NCBI GenBank assembly: GCA_008711295.1
Contig: VUYV01000187.1
Span: 1,813,087 to 1,877,086 of the forward strand
Source of the DNA: Anarhynchus alexandrinus
Taxonomy: Eukaryota > Chordata > Aves > Charadriiformes > Charadriidae
Length of the DNA stretch: 64,000 bases
Reading direction: 5' to 3'
Part shown: one piece after another, positions 23,801 through 36,279 of the stretch
How positions within the stretch are numbered: the stretch's first letter is position 1
Layout: each line of letters begins with the position of its first letter
The notes under the pieces: model-generated
Databases searched by the model: none
What the model saw: the letters and a program-made list of their open reading frames with translations, nothing else
What the model was told of the DNA's origin: nothing
Position numbers and translations under genes: made by a program

Positions 23801-26800
23801 CTCTCTCCCCACAGTCGACATTCGGGAAATCAAGGAGATCCGCCTGGGGAAGAACTCACGGGACTTCGAGCGCTACCCTGAGGACGCTCGCAAGCTTGAC
23901 TTCACCATGTGCTTCATCATCCTCTACGGGATGGACTTCAGGCTGCGGACGCTCAGCGTGGCTGGTGTGTGGACTCCCTCCCCGGTCCCTCAACCACCCT
24001 TGGGTTCTCATTCCCTCCCCAGCATCCTATCTCCCCCATCCCAACCTCACCACCCTCCTCTTTCTCCTCCAGCTTTCTGTGAGGAGGACATCAACCTGTG
24101 GATAACGGGCCTCAACTGGCTGGTGGCGGACACCCAGAAAGCCCAGACCCCGCTGCAGATCGAGAGGTGAGGAAGGACCAGTGGGTCCTGTTTCCCAGTC
24201 CCCATCTGGGGGTCTGGGGGACAAACACCCACCCTTGAGACTGACCACCATCTGTCCATCACTTCCTTACCAGGTGGCTGCGGAAACAGTTTGATGGGAT
24301 GGACCGGTCACGGGAAGGCAGGTGAGCCCTGACATGGCCCCGTGCTGGGAAGTGGACGGTGGGTTCAGCTGGACAGGGCCGTATCCCCGCAGTTTCACCC
24401 CAAATCTGGAGGCTGAGCTGGCCTGGGAGTGGGGGTGGTGGGACAAGGTTCCCAAAATAACAATCAGGTTATTTTGGATGCTCAAAGGCACCAAAAATCA
24501 GAGACTCAAGTGCAGGTCCCCTCCTCAACACTGTAGGGACCATGGGGACCCCGATGCTCCCATGCCCACTGCTGCATTTCCACCAGTGCCAGGAGGGGCT
24601 GGACCATAAATGCAGCCCATAAACGTCTCTCCAAGACAGGAAAAACCTGAAATCAAGTGAATTTGGACTTAAATCATAGAATCATAGACTGGTTTAGGTT
24701 GGAAGGGACCTTGAAGATCATCTAGTTCCAATTCCTCTGCCCTGGGCAGGGACACCTCCCACCAGACCAGGTTGCTCAAAGCCCTGTCCAGCCTGGCCTT
24801 GAACACCTCCAGGGATGGGGCAGTCACAACTTCTCTGGGCAACCATGATTATGGGGATGGGGATGGGCATCGTCTCCACATAGGATGATGACTTAGAGCA
24901 CCCGGTTGGTTCCCAGACATGCTCTCTCTGCCTGACCCTCTGCTCACACTTGCATCAAACCCCATGTAATTAGGGGTCCTGTGCCCCTGCGGGGGTCCAC
25001 AGCCCAGTAGGGTGGGAGTCACACACCAGAAACCATGCTGGCACCAGTATTTGGGGTTGGCAACCTTGGGGTCGGGAGCTGTGACCCATCTGGGAGTTAT
25101 CCATCCTCTGTGGGGTCTGGCTGGTGCCCTGACACCGGCTCACCCTCCCACAGCATCACGGTGAAGGACCTGAAGGCCATGCTGCCCCAGGTGAACTACC
25201 GCGTCCCCAACATGAGGTTCCTGCGGGACAAGCTCGTGGTAAGGACCCCCCCAGGCACCCCAACTACACAGGGAGAGGTTCTTTGAGCCCCTGCAGCGGG
25301 GCTGAAGCCAGCCCTGGTGTCGCTGGCTCTGGTTGGGTGGCCCCGCTCCCATGCATCACCTTCTCCGGCAGGAGGTGGAAGCCAGGAACGAGATGACTTT
25401 CTCCCACTTCATCCAGTTCTACAAAAACCTGATGTTTGATGCACAGAAGTCGGTAAGAACCATGTCTTGTTTTCCCAAGCATCCCCTGCCCGGTGCAGCG
25501 TGTCCCCGGCCAGCTAAACCTGGTCCCCTCCTTTGCCTTGCAGGTCATTGAGCAGCTGGAGCTCTCCTTCCCCTTGAGGTGAGTACCCAGGAGCCCCCCA
25601 GCTCCCATCCCAGCCAAGCCTCCGAGGGTTGGATCCATTGGGAGGGCAATGCAGCGGGGCCGTGGGGCAGACCCTGAGGAGAGCAGAGGGTCCGGGTGGT
25701 GCGTGTGGCGCCGGAGCATCTCCCAGCATTGGTTACGCCGAGCCTGGGGCAGGGTTGGGGTGTCAGGGATGGTGGGGATGGCAAGGGTGGTCTGAGGGGC
25801 TGGGATGGGAGCAGGGAATGGGAGCAAGGATGGAAGCTGGGATGGGAGCAGGAATATGAGAGGGTATGCAGCTGAGGGAACTGGGGTGGTTTAGCCTGGA
25901 GAAAAGGAGGCTGAGGGGAGACCTTATCACTCTCTACAGCTACCCGAAAGGAGGTGGTAGCGAGGTGGAGGTCAGTCTCTCCTCCCAAGTAATAGGTGAT
26001 AGGACAAGAGGAAATGGCCTCAAGTGACGCCAGGGGAGGTTTAGGTTGGATATTAGGAGAAATTTCTTCACCGAAAGAGTTGTCAAGCACTGGAAGACGC
26101 TGCCCGGGGAAGTGGTGGAGTCACCATCCCTGGAGGTATCTAAAGGACATGTAGATGTGGTGCTGAGGGACATGGTTTAGTGGTGGACTTGGCAGTGCCA
26201 GGTTAATGGTTGGACTCGATGGTCCAACCATCAAGGTCTCTTCCAGCCACAATGATTCTATGATTCTGTGGGAGTGGGGATGGGAGCAAGGGAGGGGGTG
26301 TGGAGGGGGATGAGAGCAAGGATGGGAGCAGGGATGAGAGCGGGTATGGGAGTGGGAATGGCAGTAAGGATGGGAGCAGGGATGAGCAGGGATGGGAGAG
26401 GGGATGGAAGCAGGGATGGAAGCGGGGATGGGAGTAGGGATGGGTGCCAGAGATGTAGGGACATGGTGATTCTACGATTCTATGACACTCTGCCCTCATC
26501 CCCGTATCCTCGGGCAATGCTGCACGCTTCGGCTGTGTGCCCACCTCTCCCAGCTCGCAGGGACATGGTGACACTGGGAGTGTTTGCTCTAGCAGCACCC
26601 AACAGCTCGAGGTGCCCCTTGCACCCCCATGGCCTGCGCTTTCCCTGAGCCCCTTGCCAGCCACCACACTGGGACCCATCAAGGGGCTAGTGGATGTTGG
26701 TGGCCTCGATTCCCCCACGGGGTCTACCCCAACTCTTACTCCCTGGTCCTTCCTGACGGCCCCTCCGTGCTCCAGGAATGTGGACCGTCCCGAGCTGTGC

Positions 26801-29800
26801 CAAGTCTCCCTCTACGACTTCCAGAAGTTCCTGCTGCATGACCAGAAGGTGGGTGCCCTTAGAGACCCCCGTGGCATCACTCTCAGCCCCAACCCATGGG
26901 ATACCCTGGCCCGGTTCCCCCCATAACGGCAGCCATGTTTGCACCCCAGGAACCCTGGGCCAGCGACGTGGGCATGGTGCGGGACTACATGTGCACCTAC
27001 CTCAAGGAGGGCTCCAGCGAGGCAGCAGATCCCTCTTTCCAGCTGGATGAGGTGGGTGACTGCATGTGGCACCCACCCAGGGTGTCACCCCAGCTCTGGC
27101 AGGCTCTGACCTCTCTGCTTCCCCCCTAGTTCCTCACGTACCTCTTCTCCAAGGAGAACATGGTGATGGATGCCAAGTATGAGCGCGTGGTGCCCGAGGA
27201 GATGAACCACCCCCTGTCCCAGTACTGGATCTCCTCCTCCCACAACACGTAAGGACAGGATGGGCTCTCCTCAGGGACCTCCATGAGCATCCCATCAACC
27301 CAGCCGGGGCAGCTTTGGCCACTAATGGTCCTTCTCATTCTCCACAGGTACCTGACAGGGGACCAGTTCTCCAGCGAGTCCTCCCTGGAGGCGTACGCCC
27401 GCTGCCTGCGCATGGGCTGCCGCTGCATCGAGCGTGAGTCCACCCCAGCACCATGCAGAGATGCTGATCCCCTCCCCAGCATCCTGTGTCACATCAGATG
27501 ACCATCCCATGTACCCATCCCATGGCACCGGGGGAGGGGGGGGGCGGGGATCTTCCATGTCCTTTGGGGGCTTGAAAACAGTGCGCAGTCGGTAACCAGC
27601 ATGTGTTAACCAAGGTGTCTCCCCACTCAGTGGACTGCTGGGATGGCCCAGACGATCTCCCTATCATCTACCATGGCCACACACTCACCTCCAAGATCAA
27701 GTTCCTGGATGTGCTGCACACCATCAAGGAGCATGCATTCGTAACCTCCGAGTAAGCCCCAGCCCCCCAAGTGACACCCCAGTTCTGGGCCAGGCAGGCA
27801 ACCTCTCCTTTGCCTTCGTCCCAAGCCACCATTCCCACCTGCTTCCTCCAGGTTCCCCATCATCCTCTCCATCGAAGACCACTGCAGCATCGTCCAGCAG
27901 AGGAACATGGCCTCCCACTTCAAGAAGGTCTTTGGGGACATGCTACTCACCAAGCCCGTAGACATCAATGCTGATGAGCTGCCCTCACCCACCCAGCTGA
28001 AGAAGAAGATCCTAATCAAGGTGTGGAGTGGGCACCACCCCAAAGCCCCTCTTTGTGGGAGGGACAAGGACCATGTTGGGCTGGAAGGGATGGTGATTAT
28101 CCCAAATCTTGGGACTCAAGAGCAATATCTTTCTGTGCCTGCGCAGTAGGACATCGGAGAGATGTCCTACTGCAAGAGACTGTCAAGGGGAACAGGGGGT
28201 GGTGGAAGGAAACTTTTAGGAGCTCAAGTGTGGCCTGAGGGCTGGGAGCTCAGCATGATGGGGACACCATACCCACTGCTGAGCTCCCCTGACTGGGCTG
28301 TCCCCAGCACAAGAAACTGGTCGAAGGGAACCTGTACGAGGAAGTCTCTACTGCCAGTTACTCAGAGAACGACATCAGCAACTCCATCAAGAATGGCATC
28401 CTCTACCTTGAAGATCCCATCGATCACGTAAGGGTCTCCCTGCTGATGGCAGCCAGGGTCCACGTAGGGTCTGTTGGATGGGGATGAGCATTGGGGTTTG
28501 GATTGGGCATGGGGCATGGGCTCTCCTAGACCATTGCAATGGCATGGGAGGGTGGGCCAGGGGCAGAAACAGAGGTCTCAAAGCCCATCCCTCCATGCCA
28601 CCATCCTGCCCATCTTGATGATGCTCTTCTTCCCTCCCAGACCTGGAGCCCCCATTATTTTGTCCTGACAAGCAACAAGATCTACTACTCGGAGGAGACA
28701 TCCCGCTACCAGTTCAACGAGGATGAGGAGGAGGTGGAGCAGAAGGAGGTGTGTGCGGAGCGGGATGTGCCCATGGGGTGGTGGGGAACGCTAACCCTGA
28801 GGGCATCTCTCCCATTTTGGGGTGAACTTGCAGGAGTTCAACAATAACGAGCTGCACTTCACGGAGAAGTGGTTCCACGGGAAGCTGGGAGGTGGCCGTG
28901 ATGGACGGCAGATTGCCGAGAAGCTGCTGCACGAGTACTGCACCGAGACAGGCGGCAAGGATGGCACCTTCCTGGTGCGCGAGAGCGAGACCTTCGTGGG
29001 CGACTACACCCTCTCTTTCTGGTAGGAGCCCCGGGGGGGATGGCAGGATCCCACCCTCCCCGAGCCAGTCTGGGCATCCCACCGGAGGTCCAGCTGATCC
29101 CCTGTTTGGTGGCTGGAATGGTGTTTTGGGGGGGGAAACGCCACCTTTTTGCATGGCACATGAACCCCTGAACATGGGATGGTGGGGATGTGGACCCGAA
29201 TTGACTCACTCCTGCCTTCTCCCCACCACCATGGCAGGAGGTCCAGCCGGGTGCAGCACTGCCGGATCCACTCGCGGCAGGAAGCCGGCGCTACCAAGTT
29301 CTACCTGACGGACAACCTGGTCTTCGACAGCCTCTACAGCCTCATCTGCCACTACCGAGAGGTGCCACTCCGCTGCAATGAGTTTGAGATGCGCCTCACC
29401 GACCCCGTCCCCCAACCCAATGCCCACGAGAGCAAAGAGTGAGGATGATCCCCATCCCCTTGTTTCCCTGGGTCCACCAGCCTCCTCCATCCCTGGTGTC
29501 AGGTCTTGGGTGCCTCCCAGGGCATGGGGATGCCGGCGCCATCCCACCGCCTCCATTCTCTGCCCGGCCAGGTGGTACCACGCCAGCTTGACCCGCCTGC
29601 AGGCCGAGCACATGCTGATGCGGGTCCCGCGGGACGGAGCATTCTTGGTGCGCAAGCGCAGTGAACCCAACTCTTACGCCATCTCCTTCCGGTGAGTGTG
29701 GCCACCCCGGCACCCCGAGGCTCGTTGGGCTTGGCCACGTTGCCCACATTGCCGGCCAAGCTGAGAACTGCCTGGTTCGTATCTGTTGTGACTCCATGCT

Positions 29801-32800
29801 GGGTAGCAGGAGCTTGCTCTGGGTCAGCAGGGTGACATGGTGGGACGCGTGATGCTGTCACAGTGGGGAAACCCTAGCTGCAGCGATGGGAAAGCCATGT
29901 CCTCAGCGTAGTCACCCTGTTGGCAAGTCTACTGGAGCAGGGCATCACCTCCTGCCCATCCCCACCATGGTGCCAGGGTCTGGCCACCCCTCACATATCC
30001 CTTCCTCTGGCTCTCTTGGCTCCAGGGCAGAGGGGAAGATCAAGCACTGCCGCATCCAGCAGGAAGGTCGGCTCTTCATGCTGGGAAGCTCAGCTGAGTT
30101 CGAGAGCCTCGTGGACCTCGTCAGCTACTATGAGAAGCACCCGCTCTACCGCAAGATGAAGCTGCGCTACCCCATCAACGAGGAGACCCTGGAGAAGATG
30201 GGCACCACTGTGAGTGCTGCTGGCAGTGGGGATCGGGGAGACAGGGGCTCTGTGCCATGGGCAACCCATTCCCATCCCCAGCTCCACGATGGTGGGAAGG
30301 TCTCCTCCAACCTCTTGGGTGAAGCCCAACCAGAACCAGCCAAGCTCGTTCCACAAGCTTGTTGGCCCAGCTATAGCTCCACCATAATTACCTTCCAATG
30401 AGTTGCAAAGGGATATTAGGTCCCTCTCAACATTGATGTGATCACACATGGTGGCCTGGATCCCACCACATCCCCTTGTGGCCCCTGCCGCATCTGGGTG
30501 ACCCACTCAGGCATTTCTCCTTGCAGGAGCTGGACTATGGAGCCCTGTACGAGGTGCGGACTCCCCACTTCTACGTAGAGGCCAACAAGATGCCAATGGC
30601 CAGGGTAAGGGGCCAAGCTGGTGTCCCTGGGAAGTGGAGGGTGGTGGGACATAGCGAATCTAGTGCTGGGGTTCCTGGACAGGGTCCCCCCAGACCGACC
30701 ACATCTCCCACCACCGACCTGATAAGTGGTGACGTTTTACTGCATTTTTCTGACCCTCGAGTGATGCTGGAGCTGGTAGGACCTTTCCTGCCTCCCCATC
30801 ACTTGGGGACAGTCTGAGTTCCACCAACAGCATCATCTGGAGAGAGCCCAGCCTAGAGCAAGGACCTGGCAAAAGTTTGCCCCAACAGTGAGGAAACCTC
30901 CGTGGGTCCCTTTGCATTGGGGAACCCTGAAAGAGTGGGCTTAGGGTCAGTTCCCAGGCAGTGGAGTCTCCATCCTCAGAGGTTTTTGGGTCTTGGCTAA
31001 TCTTGGAGCTGACCCAATCTCCATCCTCAGAGGTTTTTGGGACCAGGCTGGTCTTAGAGCTGGCCCATTCTTCATCCTCAGAGGTTTTCAGGACTGGGCT
31101 GGTATTGGAGCTGACCCAGTCTCCATCTTCGGAGGTTTTTGGGACCAGACTGGTCTCAGAGCTGACCCTGGAGGAGGCTGAACTGGAGCTCCAAGGTTCC
31201 TTCCCTGTGATCCTACAATCCCATGGTCCAGCACTGCTGTGTCTTAAAGGTCCCTTTGCAGCAGAGCAGCTCTCAGGCTAAGACTAGACACTGGAAAGCT
31301 TAAACCAAAGAGTTTTTTCCCAGGGAATGTGGTAATATCGGGGGATTAATCCCTTCAGTGCACCAGGAGAAACCATTGGGGGACCCAGAAGAGGAACCTG
31401 CTTTGCGCTGAGCATGGTGGTCCCACAGGACCGCAGCTCTCCTGTCCCCTCTAACATGTCTCACTGCTGGTGTAGGCGATTTTGGGATATCATTTGGGGT
31501 GTCAAACCATGAGGAGCTCCCACACTCCACCATGGGAGTTGAAGGAGCTGGGCTGAGCAGGCAACACTGCTCACTGGCATCCCTTGCGCTGGGTGGTGAC
31601 ACGTGTCCCTCTCCTTGGTGGCCCAGTGCACAGTGAAAGCTCTCTACGACTACAAAGCGCAGCGGGAGGATGAGCTGTCATTCTGCAAGCAGGCCATCAT
31701 CCACAACGTCGACAAGCAAGACGGCGGCTGGTGAGGGCGGTTGGGTGGTCCCTGGGTGGGCATCGCCATGGGTGGGGGGTGGCGGGGACACCCCGGGTTT
31801 TTCCCGCGGGTTGTCCTGCGGTGGGTTTTAACTGCCTCCTTTTCTGTCCCCCCACCCCCAACCCCTTCTCCCACCGCTCCCTGACATTGCATGCAGCATG
31901 AACACCCCGTTCCCCCCCCAAATTTGTCCGCTTGCCTTGATCCTCTCACCCCTTGCAGGTGGCGGGGGGACTACGGGGGCAAGAAGCAACTGTGGTTCCC
32001 AGCCAACTACGTGGAGGAGATCGTCAGCACGCAAGCGCAGGAGCAGGATGAGGCCGTGAGTGCCCTGTCCCCATACACCCCAGGACCAAGGCTGCCCGAC
32101 ATGCTCCCACCCTTCCACCAACCTGGAACCTTTTCTGGAAGCTGGAGGATATTCCCAGCCCCACTCCAGCCCGGACCATTATCCAGAGGCTGGGGGATGC
32201 TCCTGGCCACATACCAGCCTGGAACCTTATCCAGAGCTTGGGTTCATGGTCCTGCTCCAGCCCAGACCCTTATCTGGAAGCTGAGGGATGCTCCTGGGCC
32301 CGTGTCATTCCAGACCCTGATCCAGAGGCTGGGGGATGCTCATGCTTCTTTTAGGAAGAAGTTTTTCACTTTGAGGGTGGTGAGGCACTGGCACAGGTTG
32401 CCCGGAGAGGTTGTTGAGGTCCCATCCCTCGAGGTGTTCAAGGCCAGGCTGGACGTGGCCTTGGGCAACCTGGTCTAGTGGGAGGTGTCCCTGTCCATGG
32501 CAGGGGGGTTGGAACTCGATGATCTTCAAGGTCCTTTCCANNNNNNNNNNNNNNNNNNNNNNNNNNNNNNNNNNNNNNNNNNNNNNNNNNNNNNNNNNNN
32601 NNNNNNNNNNNNNNNNNNNNNNNNNNNNNNNNNNNNNNNNNNNNNNNNNNNNNNNNNNNNNNNNNNNNNNNNNNNNNNNNNNNNNNNNNNNNNNNNNNNN
32701 NNNNNNNNNNNNNNNNNNNNNNNNNNNNNNNNNNNNNNNNNNNNNNNNNNNNNNNNNNNNNNNNNNNNNNNNNNNNNNNNNNNNNNNNNNNNNNNNNNNN

Positions 32801-35800
32801 NNNNNNNNNNNNNNNNNNNNNNNNNNNNNNNNNATGCTCATGGTCCTGCTCCAGTCTGGACCCTTATTTGGAGGCTGGGGGATGCTCCTGGCCCCGTGTC
32901 ATTCCAGACCCTTATCCAGAGGCTGGGGGATGCTCATGGTCCTGCTCCAGTCTGGACCCTTATTCGGAGGCTGGGGGATGCTTCTGGCCCCACACCAGCC
33001 CAGACCCTTACGCGGAGGCTGGGGAATGCTCAACCACGGAGCAGAGCCTGCCAAGAGGGTGTTTTTTTTCTCTGCTTTTGCTCAGACTTAGAGGATTTGG
33101 AGGGCTGGAGGGGGGCTGCCAAATGGAGTGGGCACCAGGCTCGGCCCCACATGCCTCCCCCACCACCCCTTCTTCCTTCTTCTCTTGCAGTCATCGGAAA
33201 ACAGCCCCCTGGGGAACTTCTTGAAGGGCTTCATCGACGTGCCGTCCTGCCACGTCGGTGAGTGTCGCCACCACCACGACCCCGCTGTAGCTGCGGGGAA
33301 CCCGCTGGGGCGGCGCGCACCCCACGCTTAAGCTCAGTGCCGTGAGCTGAGGCTCCCCAAACTCATCACACGATTGCCAGCTGGGCTCATGCTTGGCACA
33401 GCGTGCTGGGGAGCAACATGAGGCTGGGTTTGGAGGGATTTGGTTGATTTTGGGGGGGAATTCAGAGGAATTTGGAGTTCTGGGTGATTCAGGGAATATT
33501 TACCTCTGGCTGCAAGGAAAATGCATTTCAGCGTGGAAAGCTGAAACCATTCATTAGAAAAATGGGATCCTCACAAGAAGAGGACCCCAATGGCTGGTGG
33601 GGTGCCGGGGGGGGTGGTTGTTGGGGGCCAGGGAGCGGGACCGCTGAGGTTTCGTTTGCTCCACAGAGCCATCCATTGGGAATGTCTTCAAGTAAAGCCC
33701 CCCTCTGATGTCCTTATAGTTATCTCCAAAGACGGGAGGAGCTCCAAACCATTTGTCTTCACCATCCATTCCCAGCAGATGTCCCACGCAGCCCAGTCAC
33801 TGGACGTGGCCGCGGACACGCAGGAGGAACTCAGCGAGTGGGTGGCCAAGATCCGAGAGGCCACGCAGAACGCCGACGCCAGGGTGAGGGATGCCAGGGT
33901 GACGGGCACCGTGGTGTATAGGATGGGGGTGGACAGTCCCATCCCCCAGTGGATGGTCCCCAACATCTCCAACAGAAGGAGGCTGGGGGGAGACTTTCAG
34001 CTCCTATTTTCCCCTGTGCAGATGCAAGAGGGGAAGATCATGGAGCGGAGGAAGAAGATAGCGCTGGAGCTCTCTGAGTTGGTTGTGTACTGCCGCCCAG
34101 TGCCATTCGATGAGGACAGTAAGAGCTGGAGAAGGGGGGTGATGGGAAGAGATGGGTGGGGGGAACCAAGTGGTCATGGCGGACCAACCTCTGGTCCACT
34201 GGAGAGCCCTGTGTCCTTCCCTGATGGCCACCTTGGTGCTTTCAGAGATTGGGACGGACAAGGCGTGCTACCGGGACATGTCCTCCTTCCCGGAGACCAA
34301 GGCGGAGAAGTATGCCAACCGCAGCAAGGGCAAGAAGTTCCTGCAGTACAACCGGCGCCAGCTCAGCCGCATCTACCCCAAAGGGCAGCGCCTGGACTCC
34401 TCCAACTATGACCCGTTGCCCATGTGGATCTGCGGTAGCCAACTCGTGGCCCTCAACTTCCAGACGCCCGGTAAATCTTGCTCCTGGGGTGGTTGCTGGA
34501 CTCATCACTGCAGGTCACCCCAAAATTCCCATCCCTGGTGTCTCTGCTCTGGGTCCTGTTGCTGGAGGTGGTTTGGATGAACACTCCAACCTTTGTCCTC
34601 ATCCTTACGGGGACATCTCCATGCAATTCCTGGGTGCTTCATGCAAAACCCAGGTGCATCCCTTCTCCGACCAGGGTTGGAGGTTCTTAGTAAGGGGTTT
34701 GCCAGGGCAGGACCTTCTGCTCAAGGACCTTGGGGAGGTCCCTGAGGCCCACGGCTCAGAGCTGCTCTGTTCCCATGGCCACAGACAAGCCAATGCAGCT
34801 GAACCAGGCGCTCTTCATGCTCGGTGGCCGCAGCGGCTACGTCCTGCAGCCTGACATCATGAGGGATGAGACGTTCGACCCCTTCGACAAGAACAGTCTG
34901 AAGATTGTGGAGCCCATCACAGTGCAGCTGCAGGCAAGTGGGCGAGGACAGCAAGTCCACCCTGACGTGATCACCATCCAGACGGGGTCTTGCTTATTCC
35001 TCGGTTTTGGGTCAGCGGGGAGTGGTTTTCACATGTTTCAGCCCCACAGTAGCTCCACGGAGATCATTACCCCATGATCTCTTCAGTTTGTTGGTCTTTC
35101 TCCATTTGTGGCATCATTTTTCCAGGGGCAGAACCCCACAATTGCCCAGAGCTGAGCCCAGCCTGAGCAAGAGCAAGGTGGAGGGTAAAGTAGCTAAAAC
35201 AAGCCCAGAAGCACCTTACCTAACCCTTGCATAATTTCAGTGTTAGAGCTGGGACGGGTTGGTTTGTAGACACCTGACTCTCCAGCATGGAATGAATCCA
35301 GAAAAGGTTTTTTAAATAATTTGGTGGATACGGCTAAAATCAAGCTAAAACTAGTCCAAGGTCATAAATAAGGTGTGGTGTGGCTAATCATGGCCATGAA
35401 GCTTTTAGCAAGCCCAAAACACCCCAAATTTTTTACGCTGAGAGTGGTGAAACACTGGCCGAGCTTGCCTGGAGAGGTGGTGGATGCCCCATCCCTGGAA
35501 ACTTTCCAGGCCAGGATGGTCAGGGCTTTGAGCAACCTGGTCCAGTTGAAGTCCCTGCCCATGACAGGGGGTTGAACTAGATGACTTTTAAAGGTCCCTT
35601 CCAACCCAAACCGTTCTATGATTCTAAAATGGCCAAGCCATGGGGTTGCCCCAGAGAGTCCTTCTTCATCCGACGTAGCCAAACCTCACCCTCCTCTTCC
35701 TCCTGCAGATCCTTGGTGCCCGGCACCTACCCAAGAATGGGAGGAGTATCGTGTGCCCCTTCGTGGAGGTGGAGGTGTGCGGCTCCGAGTATGACAACAG

Positions 35801-36243
35801 CAAGAACAAGACAGACGTTGTAGGTGAGGGTTTATGTGGATGATGTTCTCACCCAGCCCCTGTGCCTTAGGACAGTTGGGGACGCCGGGACAACCCTAAC
35901 TGTGCCCTTTGGGGTCCTCTTGGACATATGGGTGATGGGGCTGGTTTTTGTGGAGGAGTGAAGAGGACAGGCATCTCCCACTTACATGCTGGTGCCATGC
36001 CAGTGATGTCCATGTGTCCAGCCCTGCCCTGACCCTCCCTGCTTTCTCCTCACCCCCTAGCTGACAACGGCTTCAACCCCGTCTGGCTCTTCAAGCAGTT
36101 CGTCTTCGACATCAACAACCCTGAGTTTGCCTTCCTCCGCTTCGTGGTGTATGAGGAGGACATGTTCAGTGACCCAAACTTCTTGGCACAAGCCACCTTC
36201 CCCGTCAAGGGCCTCAAAACAGGTATGGTCCCTCCGTCCACAC

Positions 36244-36279
<36 letters not shown>

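Larger units (their letters stand above)
32056..33045. repeat. 48-bp minisatellite split by a CR1 and an assembly gap (PLC-gamma intron 22)
   Basis: Units of about 48 bp (gaggctgggggatgctcctg with cattccagacccttatcc) occur at about 32100-32344 and 32834-33045. A plus-oriented CR1 3' fragment (32345-32540) sits inside one unit and runs into the N gap 32541-32833. True array length is unknown. Confidence 0.88.

Noticed and set aside
23166..24170. 334-codon frame
   Set aside because: Minisatellite read into PLC-gamma exon 2, intron 2 and exon 3; only the exon parts are coding.
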